From NCBI GenBank assembly GCA_902780525.1, contig CACZFL010000009.1:1-64000 (forward strand): DNA of 64,000 bases. The letters are read 5' to 3'. This document shows, piece after piece, positions 1 to 8,248 of this stretch. This DNA comes from an uncultured bacterium (GTDB lineage: Bacteria; Cyanobacteriota; Vampirovibrionia; Gastranaerophilales; Gastranaerophilaceae). The first letter of the stretch is position 1; every line of letters starts with the position of its first letter. The notes beneath the pieces are model-generated. The model was not told where the DNA came from and searched no databases. It saw only the letters and a program-made list of their open reading frames with translations. The translations under genes and the position numbers were made by a program.

Positions 1-225
1 ATGCTTTTTGAATCCTTGAGGACTAATTACATTTGAATTAGCTCTAATTGCACGTTCTGTGTCATAGATTTGGAATGCTTCTTTGTTGAATTCAAAGATA
101 TCGATTTTTTCCAAATCAGAGTGTATTGTAGGAAACAGATTCTCGGCAATAAATGAGTTATTGCTGTAACCACGTGCAACCTCGGATAAATAGGCATTAA
201 TGCGTAATTCTTCTAAGCGACCCAT
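1..225 (-). CDS. Major capsid protein, 5' part only (Mu-like/E-type phage coat)
   Basis: The gene begins at 225 on the minus strand with ATG behind a GGAGG site (complement of 231-235) and runs off the window edge, so 75 residues are visible. They read as the N-terminal arm of a phage major capsid protein: an opening MGRLEELR, then a SEVARGYSN segment, a LFPTI stretch and a YDTERAIR-like stretch, an arrangement I recall from E-type coat proteins. The start abuts the stop of the protease/scaffold gene at 226, the usual order in Mu-like phages, where protease and scaffold precede the coat protein. The family call is from memory of the pattern; the C-terminal fold is not visible. Confidence 0.6.
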   Translation of the reverse strand, partial: MGRLEELRINAYLSEVARGYSNNSFIAENLFPTIHSDLEKIDIFEFNKEAFQIYDTERAIRANSNVISPQGFKKH

Positions 226-1200
226 TTATACCTCCTTAATCTTTAATAGTGCTTCACGAAATGAGATATTTTCTTCTTTTGCAATTGTTTGTGCCTGATT
301 AAATATCTCAAGACTTTCTTCATCTGCATCAGCATATTTTAGTTCTTCATCTGATTTCTTTTTTGCATTTTTTTGTGCAATTTCATCAAATTCAACTTGT
401 TTCGGTAATGCAGAGATAAAGTTTTTAAACTGGTCAATGCTGTTAGAGGACTCGTCAAATTTTTTCACATTGTCCAAGTCCTGTAAAATAGATAAAACAG
501 CATCTTTATTCGCAGGTGTTAAAATACCGGCAGAGATTTGAGAATCAATAAACTCATTGAAGTCTTTATCTCTAATAGTTGTTTTTAGTTCCTGCAATTC
601 TTTTGCAATTTCGTCTTTGTTAGCTGCTTCATCTTTGAATTTAGCAAGCTCAACATTTAGATTCTTAACCTGATTTTTTAAATCTTTTATGGTTTCTTTG
701 TTTTGAGCCTTTTCTTTAAAATCAGCAACTTGTTTTTTCAAATCTTGAATAGTATTTTTCAACTCTTCAATATTTTCAGTATCATCTTCCTCTTCGGTTT
801 GTGTTTCAAAGATATAGACTTCTGATTCGCCCTCTTTGAATTCAACCGGCTGCATTCCTTTAACTTGCGGAATGCTTGCTCCCAAGAAAGAAACAGCCTT
901 TAAATATGGCTTTTTACCTTCAAGTTCTCTGTATATTTCAACAGATATCTTTTTGTATTTGCCTTGGTTAACAAATTCTTTTAAATCATCTGATAAATCT
1001 TTAAAAGATGCTTTTAAAGTGCCGTCTTCTTCTTTTAATTTATCAACCCATCCATAAGCAGGTCCCTTTTGCTCATGGTCTAATGTAATAGGAGCTTCGC
1101 AAAAACTCGGATCATAATTTTTAGCAAGTTCTTGGATTTCCTCTTTTGTAAATTTGCCTTGTGGGTAGTTCCCGGCTTTAAATACCTCAAAATATTTCAT
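226..1200 (-). CDS. Mu I-like prohead protease with scaffold tail
   Basis: 324 residues resembling the Mu gpI family: an N-terminal maturation protease followed by a coiled-coil scaffold. The N-terminal 120 residues hold the enzyme part, with D41-H42 in LDHEQKGPAYGW and the SFLGASIPQVKG segment near residues 104-115. Residues about 130-220 are rich in E, K and heptad leucines and should form the coiled-coil scaffold. In the family the protease processes the prohead and the scaffold guides shell assembly. The start has an AAAGGA site. It is followed without a gap by the capsid gene. The odd point is direction: it is transcribed away from the terminase-portal operon, whereas in Mu all these genes share one strand. 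Confidence 0.8.
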   Translation of the reverse strand: MKYFEVFKAGNYPQGKFTKEEIQELAKNYDPSFCEAPITLDHEQKGPAYGWVDKLKEEDGTLKASFKDLSDDLKEFVNQGKYKKISVEIYRELEGKKPYLKAVSFLGASIPQVKGMQPVEFKEGESEVYIFETQTEEEDDTENIEELKNTIQDLKKQVADFKEKAQNKETIKDLKNQVKNLNVELAKFKDEAANKDEIAKELQELKTTIRDKDFNEFIDSQISAGILTPANKDAVLSILQDLDNVKKFDESSNSIDQFKNFISALPKQVEFDEIAQKNAKKKSDEELKYADADEESLEIFNQAQTIAKEENISFREALLKIKEV

Positions 1201-1221
1201 AAAAACAAAATCCTTTCTCTA

Positions 1222-1240
1222 TGGGGTAATATGTTTTTCT
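1222..1240 (-). promoter_or_regulatory. Putative -10 region of the protease/capsid operon
   Basis: On the minus strand CATATTACCCCA lies about 20 bp before the protease start codon. The same ATATTACCCCA string occurs at the same distance before the Mor-like gene (21809-21819). No good -35 box is seen, as expected of activator-dependent Mu middle and late promoters. Promoter function is inferred. Confidence 0.4.
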
Positions 1241-1275
1241 CTTTGCAGTATAAGATGGTTTTTTGTTCCGTATCA

Positions 1276-1316
1276 ACTTGCAATAGCAAGTGATTTTTTC
1301 ACTTGCTGTCGCAAGT
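1276..1316. promoter_or_regulatory. Tandem 16-bp dyads between divergent phage operons
   Basis: Two copies of the palindrome ACTTGC-N4-GCAAGT lie at 1276-1291 and 1301-1316, with centres 25 bp apart. The flanking bases also pair, so 1274-1318 could fold into one long hairpin with a TTTTT loop. The position between the leftward protease/capsid genes and the rightward terminase genes suits an operator for a dimeric regulator acting on both promoters. The regulator is unknown. Confidence 0.55.
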
Positions 1317-1351
1317 TGAATTAGCATAAAAAAACGAGTTATCTTAAAAAA

Positions 1352-1376
1352 GAAAAAGGCATTTGCCTCTTTTTTC
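1352..1376 (+). terminator. T-tailed small hairpin in the leader of the rightward phage operon
   Basis: An AGGCA/TGCCT stem is flanked by A-rich and T-rich tracts and followed by a run of T, just 25 bp before the first rightward gene. It could be a weak terminator or attenuator that insulates the operon, or simply part of the leader. The stem is short. Confidence 0.3.
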
Positions 1377-1399
1377 TTTCCAACAAGAAAGGATTACAA

Positions 1400-1648
1400 A
1401 TGGAAATATCATTACTATTAAAATTATTTGAGAGTATTGGTTTCCCTGCTGTCATTTTTATTATTTGGTACATCTATCACAATGCTCAAGTTAAAACTTT
1501 TGAAAATATTATTGCTAATAACTTTGAGATATTAAAGGATTTAGTTGAAACCAATCAATATAATGCAACAGTTATGTCTCGTATTGAAAGCAAAATCGAT
1601 GGCAACCTTTGGTGTCCGATTTTAAAAAAGGAGATTAAAACTGCATGA
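1400..1648 (+). CDS. Small one-TM phage protein, possible BhlA-type holin
   Basis: 82 residues: a short N-terminus, one hydrophobic segment at about residues 11-26 (FPAVIFIIWYIYH), then a charged helical tail. This layout resembles the BhlA/UviB holin-like family, one membrane helix followed by a coiled tail. It opens the rightward phage operon, where Mu keeps its lysis genes, just upstream of the terminase genes. AAAGGA lies before the ATG. Its stop overlaps the next start (ATGA). No endolysin is seen beside it. Function is inferred from position and topology only. Confidence 0.45.
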   Translation: MEISLLLKLFESIGFPAVIFIIWYIYHNAQVKTFENIIANNFEILKDLVETNQYNATVMSRIESKIDGNLWCPILKKEIKTA

Positions 1649-1890
1649 ATATTGAACGAATACAACTAAAAGGACAGTTAGCGGAAGCAAAGTCTAAATT
1701 CAAACAACTGGACACAGAAGCTGCCGGATTAATAATATTAATTCGTTCATTATTAAACCCCTTTGAAGATGATAATTCAAAAATCGATATTGAAAAGGTA
1801 ACTGTGCAAACTGCAAGACTTCAAAATATCGTATTTGAGCTTCGTTCCCTCAAGAACAAAATAGAAAATCTGGAGGAATATTTTGGTTAA
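1645..1890 (+). CDS. Small coiled-coil phage protein (Mu gp25/26-position)
   Basis: 81 residues, almost entirely helical by composition, with two heptad-like segments (about 1-30 and 50-80) around a short FEDDNS loop. No catalytic motif or membrane segment. It overlaps the holin-like gene by ATGA and the small-terminase-like gene by 8 bp, so translation is probably coupled. In Mu-like phages the same slot, between lysis genes and gp27, is held by small helical proteins of unknown role. I do not recognise the family. Confidence 0.5.
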   Translation: MNIERIQLKGQLAEAKSKFKQLDTEAAGLIILIRSLLNPFEDDNSKIDIEKVTVQTARLQNIVFELRSLKNKIENLEEYFG

Positions 1891-2308
1891 AAATGAAATA
1901 ATACTTGCCAATGCCGAAAGGTTTTACGTTCTTGAGAGAATGACTGTAAAAGAAGTCGCCGAACAAATTGGTGTAAACGAAAGAACAGTCAGGCGTTGGA
2001 AAAAAGAACACAACTGGGATGTAAAAAAAGACCAATATTACAGTACCACCTCTCTCTTTCACAAAGAAATGTATAATTTTGCAAGAAAATTAATGAATTC
2101 TATTGAATACGATATGGACAATGGAAATGAAATTAATTCTAGCAGATTATACACTTTCACAAAAATGCTTCCGCTTATAACCAAAATTAAAGACTACGAA
2201 GAAAATGTCAAAAATGATAATAAAACTAGTGAACATCAAGGAATTACACCGGACTTCGTTAAATTAATTGAAACTGAAATATTAGGTATGAAACCAAGTG
2301 AAGAATAG
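1883..2308 (+). CDS. Mu gp27-like protein (DUF1804), likely small terminase subunit
   Basis: 141 residues starting with TTG at 1883, chosen because GGAGG (1872-1876) sits at proper distance and the next in-frame starts are much later. Residues 17-45 form a helix-turn-helix (MTVKEVAEQIGVNERTVRRW) typical of DUF1804 and of terminase small subunits, which recognise phage DNA for packaging. The rest is helical and polar. The gene overlaps the large terminase by 11 bp, supporting a shared packaging role. Assignment as small terminase is by analogy with Mu-like phages. Confidence 0.75.
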   Translation: MVKNEIILANAERFYVLERMTVKEVAEQIGVNERTVRRWKKEHNWDVKKDQYYSTTSLFHKEMYNFARKLMNSIEYDMDNGNEINSSRLYTFTKMLPLITKIKDYEENVKNDNKTSEHQGITPDFVKLIETEILGMKPSEE

Positions 2309-3635
2309 TTACTTTTTACCCTACCAACAACGATGGCTTGATGATAAGTCAAAAATAAAAATTTGGGAAAAGTCGAGACGTATCGGTGCGACTTACGTTC
2401 AAAGCTACGAAGATGTCAGGGATTGTGTAAACAGACAAGTCCCTGCCGTTTGGTTTTCATCAGCAGATGAATCTGCTGCTAGAGAATATATAGATTATTG
2501 TGAGATGTGGGTAAAAATATTCCACGCATCGGCAAAAAGAATTGGCGAAATGATTATTGATAACGATAAAGACATAAAAGCCTATGTTATTCAGTTTTCA
2601 AACGGCACACGCATCCACGCATTATCATCAAATCCAAAAGGATTCCGTTCAAAAGGCGGAAAAGTTGTTTTGGATGAATTTGCTTTTCATAATAATCCGG
2701 AAGAACTTTGGAAAGCAGCTCGCCCATGTATCACTTGGGGATATCCATTAAGAATTTTATCAACTCATAACGGGCAGAATTGTTTATATTACAGATTTAT
2801 CGACCAAGTCACAAAAGGTAAGCTGAAATGGAGTCACCATAAAACTCCGATTCAGCTTGCTGTGGCTGAAGGTCTTGTTGATAGAATTTATCATAGAGAA
2901 ACAACAAAAGAAGAACAGCAAGCTTGGATGGATAATGAAGAGCAGAACTGCTTTGATGAGTACACTTGGCAACAAGAATATTGTTGTGTAGCCGTAGACG
3001 AAGCAACTGCATTTTTACCTTATGATTTAATCTCAACCTGCGAATTAGATGATATTCTTCGCTCGTTATCCGAAGTTACAAATGATTTATATGTCGGAGT
3101 GGATGTTGGAAGAAGAAAAGATTTAACAGTAATTTGGGTATTAGAAAAAATTGAAAATATACTTTATACCCGCAGTGTTATTGAACTAAACAAGATGCCA
3201 TTTCATAAACAGGAAGAAATACTCTCCGGAGTTTTATCTAATAAAAGATTTCGCAGATGTTGTCCTGATTCTACAGGAATTGGAATGCAATTATCTGAAA
3301 ATGCCCAGATAAAATTCGGTAAATATCGTGTTGAGCCGATTATGTTTACTAACAAAATCAAAGAGGAGTTGGCTTATGGATTAAGAACCCACTTTGAAGA
3401 CAGAACAGTTTTTATTCCGAAAAAGCACGAAATCCGAGAAGATTTACACTCGGTCAGGAGAATTACAACAACTGCAAACAATATCCGCTTTGATGCTGAA
3501 CATTCAGACAACGGACACGCAGACAGATTTTGGGCATTAGCACTTGCTTTGCATGCTGCCGGAAATGGTTCGGGAGAGATTCATATTTCTACCCGACAAA
3601 AAATGGAAACATTAAAACTTGTAGGAGGCTTCTAA
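2298..3635 (+). CDS. Terminase large subunit (Mu gp28-like)
   Basis: 445 residues from a GTG start at 2298. It is the motor that cuts and pumps phage DNA into proheads. An adenine-binding Q10 motif precedes a Walker A-like EKSRRIGAT at residues 24-32, the variant P-loop of Mu-type terminases. Walker B is KVVLDE at 122-127. A C-terminal nuclease domain begins near residue 265 with YVGVDVGRRKDLT, the first acidic residue of the RNase H-like site, and further acids follow (PDSTG, HADRF). Length is a little shorter than Mu gp28. It looks intact, unlike the portal gene downstream. Confidence 0.9.
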   Translation: MKNSYFLPYQQRWLDDKSKIKIWEKSRRIGATYVQSYEDVRDCVNRQVPAVWFSSADESAAREYIDYCEMWVKIFHASAKRIGEMIIDNDKDIKAYVIQFSNGTRIHALSSNPKGFRSKGGKVVLDEFAFHNNPEELWKAARPCITWGYPLRILSTHNGQNCLYYRFIDQVTKGKLKWSHHKTPIQLAVAEGLVDRIYHRETTKEEQQAWMDNEEQNCFDEYTWQQEYCCVAVDEATAFLPYDLISTCELDDILRSLSEVTNDLYVGVDVGRRKDLTVIWVLEKIENILYTRSVIELNKMPFHKQEEILSGVLSNKRFRRCCPDSTGIGMQLSENAQIKFGKYRVEPIMFTNKIKEELAYGLRTHFEDRTVFIPKKHEIREDLHSVRRITTTANNIRFDAEHSDNGHADRFWALALALHAAGNGSGEIHISTRQKMETLKLVGGF

Positions 3636-3750
3636 AATGTCCAAATTTAAAATTCGGCTATAAGTTATCGAAACAACCCCTAAAAATTAAAATTAAAAGC
3701 CGTTAAAAGGCTCTCGTGAAGAAAAATAATTAAATGAAAAAGAGAAAATT

Positions 3751-5107
3751 ATGGTTAAAAAATTATCAGATGAAATTGCAACTCGAAAAAGAAGTATAAA
3801 TTTTTACTCCCTAGGTTCATATTTACCCGATCCTGATTCAATCACGAAAATCAGGAGTTTTGTCTCTTGAATGGGATATAAACAGAGGCTTGGATAAAAC
3901 AAAAGATGCCGAATTAATTGAGGATTTACTCAAAAAACTCGACATTCATAAACTTATAAATGACATATTAGATGCGACTTTATTCGGTTTTCAACCAATA
4001 GAGATAATATGGAAAAAGGTAGGAAGTTATGTTTTACCGGCAGAATTAAAAGCTAAACCTCCAGAATGGTTTTGTTTTGATGAAGAGAATCAACTTAAAT
4101 TCAGAACAAAAGAACACTATTGGGGAGAAGAGCTTCCACCTAAAAAGTTCCTGTGTCCTCAAAATAACCCAAGCTACGATAATCCTTATGGAGAAAGAGT
4201 GCTTTCTCGTGTCTTTTGGTCTGTAACATTTAAAAAAGGTGGATTAAAGTTTTGGGTAATATTTACTGAAAAATACGGAATTCCACACCTTATTGGTAAG
4301 CACCCACGTGGTGCAACAAAGGAAGAGACAGATAATCTTGCTGATTTATTAGAAGAAATGATACAGGATGCAATTGCTGTAATTCCTGATGATTCATCTG
4401 TTGAGATTCAAGAAGCAAATAAATCTTCCTCTGCTGAAGTATTTGAAAAGCTTATAGATAAGATGAATTCCGAGATTTCAAAGGCAATTCTTGGACAAAC
4501 TTTAACTACTGAGATTGGTGCAACAGGAAGTTATGCAGCAGCCAATACGCACATGGCTGTCCGTCAGGATATTATTGATGCCGATAAAAAACTTGTTGAA
4601 AAGACCATAAATCAGCTGATTCAATGGATATATGAAATTAATTTTTCAAATACAGAAGTCCCAAAATTTGAATTGTTTGAACCTGAAGATGTGGATTTAA
4701 CACTAGCACAGAGAGATAAAATCCTGTCTGAATCAGGTGTTAAATTCACTAAAGAGTACTTTATAAAGGCTTATGGCTTGGAGGAAGAAGATTTTGATAT
4801 TAGAGAAGATATTATCCCAACTCAAAATCCACAGTTTAGTGAATTCAAAGAACAAGAAGAAACTGCACCTCTCGGTCAAGAACAGCTTGAGGATTTATTC
4901 AAATTTCTAGCAGAAAACGAATTAACAAATCAGGCACAAAAAATGTTATCCCCGTTAATCAGTTTATTAGAAAACTGCGAAACCTTTGACGAGGCTTATG
5001 AACTACTAACGGATAAGAATTTAAAAAGCAAGAAGTTTGAACAATGTTTACAAAAGGCTCTCTTCTTAAGTGAACTGCAAGGAAGGAGCGATGGCTTAGA
5101 TGAATAA
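3751..5107 (+). pseudogene. Portal protein (Mu gp29-like, DUF935), broken by internal deletion and frameshift
   Basis: The gene reads in two frames. From ATG 3751 the first frame gives a normal portal N-terminus (KRSINFYSLGSYLPDPD) and stops at 3870. The second frame carries IQSRKSGVLSLEW from 3836 and continues to 5107. In family members roughly 20-30 residues separate the PDPD and QSRKS segments; here they touch at about 3830-3838 in different frames. So a short internal segment is missing and the frame is lost. A late TTG at 3860 could start a 415-residue product lacking the N-terminus. The body (residues after DINRGLDKT) looks normal. The portal is the dodecameric DNA channel, so its loss should leave the virion block defective unless this is an assembly error. 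Confidence 0.75.
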
Positions 5108-6221
5108 ACTGACTTTTATGGACTTCTTCTCAGGAATAGGAGGTTTTAGAATCGGACTTGAACGTGCCGGTTTTGAATGTGTAGGGTATTGTGACAATGA
5201 CGAATATGCGAACAAATTGTACAGAAACTATTTTAATACTGAAAAGGAGCATTTTTTCTATGACATCACAACAATTAACACATCCGAACTCCCCGATTTC
5301 GATATCTTTTGTGGCGGATTTCCTTGCCAGTCTTTTAGCATTGCAGGAAAAAGACTGGGATTTGAAGACACAAGAGGCACAATGTTTTTTGAAGTCGCAC
5401 GGATTTTGCGAGACAAAAAACCGAGGTATTTTATTCTCGAAAACGTTAAAGGCTTACTTAATCACGATGGAGGAAAAACTTTCCAAACAATTCTTAAAAT
5501 TCTCTCCGACCTTGGGTATCAAACTCAATGGCAGCTACTTAATTCTAAGTTCTTTGGAGTTCCTCAAAACAGGGAAAGAGTGTACATTGTTGGATGTTAT
5601 GGAACAGAATGTACCGGAAAAATATTTCCTCTCTCCGGAAGCGGTTCAGAGAATACTAAAGAAAACAGTATAAGGCAACTGCAAGAAACAGATGGAAATT
5701 CTCAAGGAAATCGTGTTTATACAACTGATGGTATAAGTAGCTGCTTAACATCAAGCGGTGGCGGTCAAGGTGGTAAAATCGGTTTATATTTTATCAATAA
5801 ACCTCGATATGATGAATATAAACCATCAGATATAGTAGAAACATTAAAAGTTGCCGGTGATACACCACTTATGAGAGTTAGAAACGGAACAAAAAAGGGT
5901 TATGACGAAGCAGGTCCCGGAGACGGAATAAATCTTGCATTTCCTAAATCTAAAACAAGAAGAGGGCGTGTCGGTAAAGGTTGTTCACAAACACTTGATA
6001 CAGCTTGCAATATGGGTACTATCGATAATTATCGTATCAGACGATTAACTCCACTAGAATGCTTTAGATTACAGGGATTCCCTGATGATATGGTAAAAAC
6101 TGCAAAAGAACTTGGTCTTGCTGATGTGCATCTATACAAAATGGCAGGTAATGCTGTAACAGTGAATGTTATAGAAGCTGTTGCTCGTAAACTTGCGGAG
6201 GTTGTTTATGGTGCAACTTAA
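5100..6221 (+). CDS. DNA (cytosine-5-)-methyltransferase, phage-borne
   Basis: 373 residues with the m5C methyltransferase motifs in order: motif I DFFSGIGGF (8-16) binding AdoMet, motif IV GGFPCQSFS with catalytic C76, motif VI ENV at 114-116, motif VIII NRERVYIVG, then the target-recognition region, motif IX RRLTPLECFRLQGFPDD, and motif X MAGNAVTV near the C-terminus. All key residues are present, so it should be active. It overlaps the portal gene by 8 bp and the next head gene by 14 bp, hence it travels with the virion operon. No restriction enzyme is seen nearby, so it is an orphan, probably protecting phage DNA from host restriction. Confidence 0.92.
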   Translation: MNKLTFMDFFSGIGGFRIGLERAGFECVGYCDNDEYANKLYRNYFNTEKEHFFYDITTINTSELPDFDIFCGGFPCQSFSIAGKRLGFEDTRGTMFFEVARILRDKKPRYFILENVKGLLNHDGGKTFQTILKILSDLGYQTQWQLLNSKFFGVPQNRERVYIVGCYGTECTGKIFPLSGSGSENTKENSIRQLQETDGNSQGNRVYTTDGISSCLTSSGGGQGGKIGLYFINKPRYDEYKPSDIVETLKVAGDTPLMRVRNGTKKGYDEAGPGDGINLAFPKSKTRRGRVGKGCSQTLDTACNMGTIDNYRIRRLTPLECFRLQGFPDDMVKTAKELGLADVHLYKMAGNAVTVNVIEAVARKLAEVVYGAT

Positions 6222-6966
6222 GACACTTTTTAAATTATCTCCGGCACTTGCAATTAAATACTTTACCAAGAAAAACAATAAACTAACTTGGGATTGGTAT
6301 GAAATATGGCAAGATGCACATAAAAAGACATTTACTGTTGCAAAAGTCGTGCAAGAAAAAATCCTGAATGACATCCGAGAGGCTTTAGATAAAGCACTTC
6401 AAGAGGGTAAAACTTTCAAAGATTTTTCAAAAGAATTAAAACCGACTCTCCAAAAACGTGGTTGGTGGGGAGAACAGATTATAGTCGACAGTAAAGGAAA
6501 TGCCGAAAAAGTTCAGCTTGGTTCAATGTATCGGCTTAAAACTATTTACAGAGTTAATATGCAAACTTCATATATGACCGGAAGGTATGCAACTCAAATG
6601 GACAATGTTGATAATCGACCATATTGGGAATATGTCGCAGTTATGGATTCCTCAACAAGACCTGAACACGCAATGCTTAACGGATTGGTTTACAGATATG
6701 ACGATCCCTTTTGGAAGAGTTTTTACCCACCGAATGGTTGGAACTGCCGGTGCAGAGTTAATGCACTTTCAGAATACAAATTAAAAAAGAAAAAACTTCC
6801 TGTTTATGATTCAGACGGACATTTATCTGAAGAGATGCGACTTGTTTCCAAAAAATCCGGAGAATATAAGCCGGTTACAGTTTATACAGACCCCTTAACA
6901 GGAAAACGCATCGCTCCTGATGTCGGTTGGAGCTATAACCCTGCAAGCGGTTTAAATGACGATTAA
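6208..6966 (+). CDS. Mu gp30/gpF-like minor head protein (SPP1 gp7 family)
   Basis: Start taken at ATG 6208, which has GCGGAGG at 6195-6201; this gives 252 residues. The C-terminal half holds the signature of the family, FYPPNGWNCRCRV, preceded by DSSTRPEHAMLNG. An earlier stretch (YRVNMQTSYMTGRY) also fits. Family members are minor capsid or head-morphogenesis proteins made next to the portal and needed for head assembly. The start lies inside the methyltransferase 3' end (14-bp overlap), so translation is coupled. The gene looks intact. Confidence 0.85.
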   Translation: MVQLKTLFKLSPALAIKYFTKKNNKLTWDWYEIWQDAHKKTFTVAKVVQEKILNDIREALDKALQEGKTFKDFSKELKPTLQKRGWWGEQIIVDSKGNAEKVQLGSMYRLKTIYRVNMQTSYMTGRYATQMDNVDNRPYWEYVAVMDSSTRPEHAMLNGLVYRYDDPFWKSFYPPNGWNCRCRVNALSEYKLKKKKLPVYDSDGHLSEEMRLVSKKSGEYKPVTVYTDPLTGKRIAPDVGWSYNPASGLNDD

Positions 6967-6990
6967 TTACTTTTTAAAAGGAGTTTAAAT

Positions 6991-7824
6991 ATGACAACAG
7001 ACAAAAAATGCTTAATTAATTGGGTTGGTGGCAAACGCTTGCTACGTAAAACTATTGCACCATTAATCCCACAAGATATAAAATCCTACATCGAACCATT
7101 TGGCGGAGGTGCGTGGGTATTATTTTATAAAGACAAATGGGCTGATTTAGAGATTTATAACGACTTGGACAGCCGTCTTGTAAACCTTTTCCGCATAGTT
7201 AAATATCACCCGAATGCTTTTAAAGAAGAGGTCAAATATTTGCTTGGTTCACGTGAGATGTTCTTCCAATTCTTAAACGGAACATTCTTTACTGATATTC
7301 AAAAGGCTGTGCAGTTCTATTTTTTAATAACACGTTCTTTTGGTGGCAAAGGATCCTCTTTTGGAACTGTTAAAAAATCCTCCGGAGGTGCAAGCAAATC
7401 TCAAAAGAATGTGTTAGAGAAAGTTGATGCAATACACGAAAGGCTTGATAAAGTTATGATTGAAAATCGTGACTTTGAAACTCTAATAAAACAATACGAT
7501 TTTGAAGATGCATTTTTCTATTGTGATCCTCCGTACTCACAAGGCTGTGGTTATGATGTAACGACTACAAAAGACTTTGACCACGAAAGGTTAAGAGAAA
7601 TACTAGGGAATATAAAAGGAAGATTTTTATTGTCCTATGATGATTCACCCAAAATCAGAGAATTATACAAAGGCTTTGAAATGATTGAAGTTGAAAGATT
7701 AAACGGAATTAATAACCGCTCTGATGTAGAAAATCGTAAAAAGATTTTTAAAGAGCTTTTAATTGCCAATTACCCAATTAAGGAATTACATGAGCGACAA
7801 ACCAATAGAAATAAAACTCGATAA
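6991..7824 (+). CDS. DNA adenine methylase (Dam/D12 class), phage-borne
   Basis: 277 residues. AdoMet-binding motif region is WVGGKRLL (11-18) with IEPFGGGAW (34-42), and the catalytic motif is DPPY at 179-182. This order is the alpha-class (D12) N6-adenine methyltransferase typical of Dam and of phage orphan methylases. A Shine-Dalgarno AAAAGGAG precedes the ATG. It lies between the minor head gene and the gpG-like gene, overlapping the latter by 35 bp, so it is part of the late transcript. Target site cannot be read from sequence, though many family members methylate GATC. No partner endonuclease is visible. Confidence 0.9.
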   Translation: MTTDKKCLINWVGGKRLLRKTIAPLIPQDIKSYIEPFGGGAWVLFYKDKWADLEIYNDLDSRLVNLFRIVKYHPNAFKEEVKYLLGSREMFFQFLNGTFFTDIQKAVQFYFLITRSFGGKGSSFGTVKKSSGGASKSQKNVLEKVDAIHERLDKVMIENRDFETLIKQYDFEDAFFYCDPPYSQGCGYDVTTTKDFDHERLREILGNIKGRFLLSYDDSPKIRELYKGFEMIEVERLNGINNRSDVENRKKIFKELLIANYPIKELHERQTNRNKTR

Positions 7825-8248
7825 TAAAGAAGTTGAACAAAAGCTGCAAGAACTTGCAAAAAAAAGTTCTAGCCTTAAACCCCTTATGAAAAATATTGCT
7901 GGGATCTTTGCTTCTGCTGCGGAAGACAACTTTGCAGAAGAGGGGAGACCTGATAAATGGATTGACTTATCTGAAGCTACAAAAAAACAAAGAAAAAGAA
8001 TAGGAAAATTTCCCGGTCAAATATTGCAAGTTACAGGTCAGCTTGCATCATCAGTTAATACATATTATGACGAAGATTCAGCAATAATCGGAAGTAATTT
8101 GGCTTATGCCGCAATACATCAATTGGGAGGACAAGCCGGTAAGAATGAAAAAGTAACAATACCAGCAAGACCATATTTAAAATTGACAACCAATAATATT
8201 AATGAATTATTGAAAATTCTTCAAAAACATCTATCCCTTTTGCTTTAA
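7790..8248 (+). CDS. Mu gpG-like phage virion morphogenesis protein
   Basis: The likely start is ATG 7790 (152 residues), inside the end of the adenine methylase gene. Features of the family are visible: RPDKWIDLSEATKKQRK, then GQILQVTGQLASSV, a SNLAYAAIHQLGG stretch and the near-terminal PARPYLKLT. In Mu, gpG is a late morphogenesis factor encoded just before gpI. Here gpI is not next: the gene ends 18 bp inside a convergent polysaccharide flippase gene, which marks the edge of the phage block. The protein end looks natural, though its last residues may come from the junction. Confidence 0.8.
   Translation: MSDKPIEIKLDNKEVEQKLQELAKKSSSLKPLMKNIAGIFASAAEDNFAEEGRPDKWIDLSEATKKQRKRIGKFPGQILQVTGQLASSVNTYYDEDSAIIGSNLAYAAIHQLGGQAGKNEKVTIPARPYLKLTTNNINELLKILQKHLSLLL

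Noticed and set aside
3860-5107. Portal protein as a normal gene starting at TTG 3860
   Set aside because: The family N-terminus is encoded just upstream in another frame and the conserved QSRKSG segment starts before 3860, so a broken gene explains the data better.
5100-7824. A restriction-modification system
   Set aside because: Two methyltransferases are present but no endonuclease or specificity gene; both sit inside the phage head operon.
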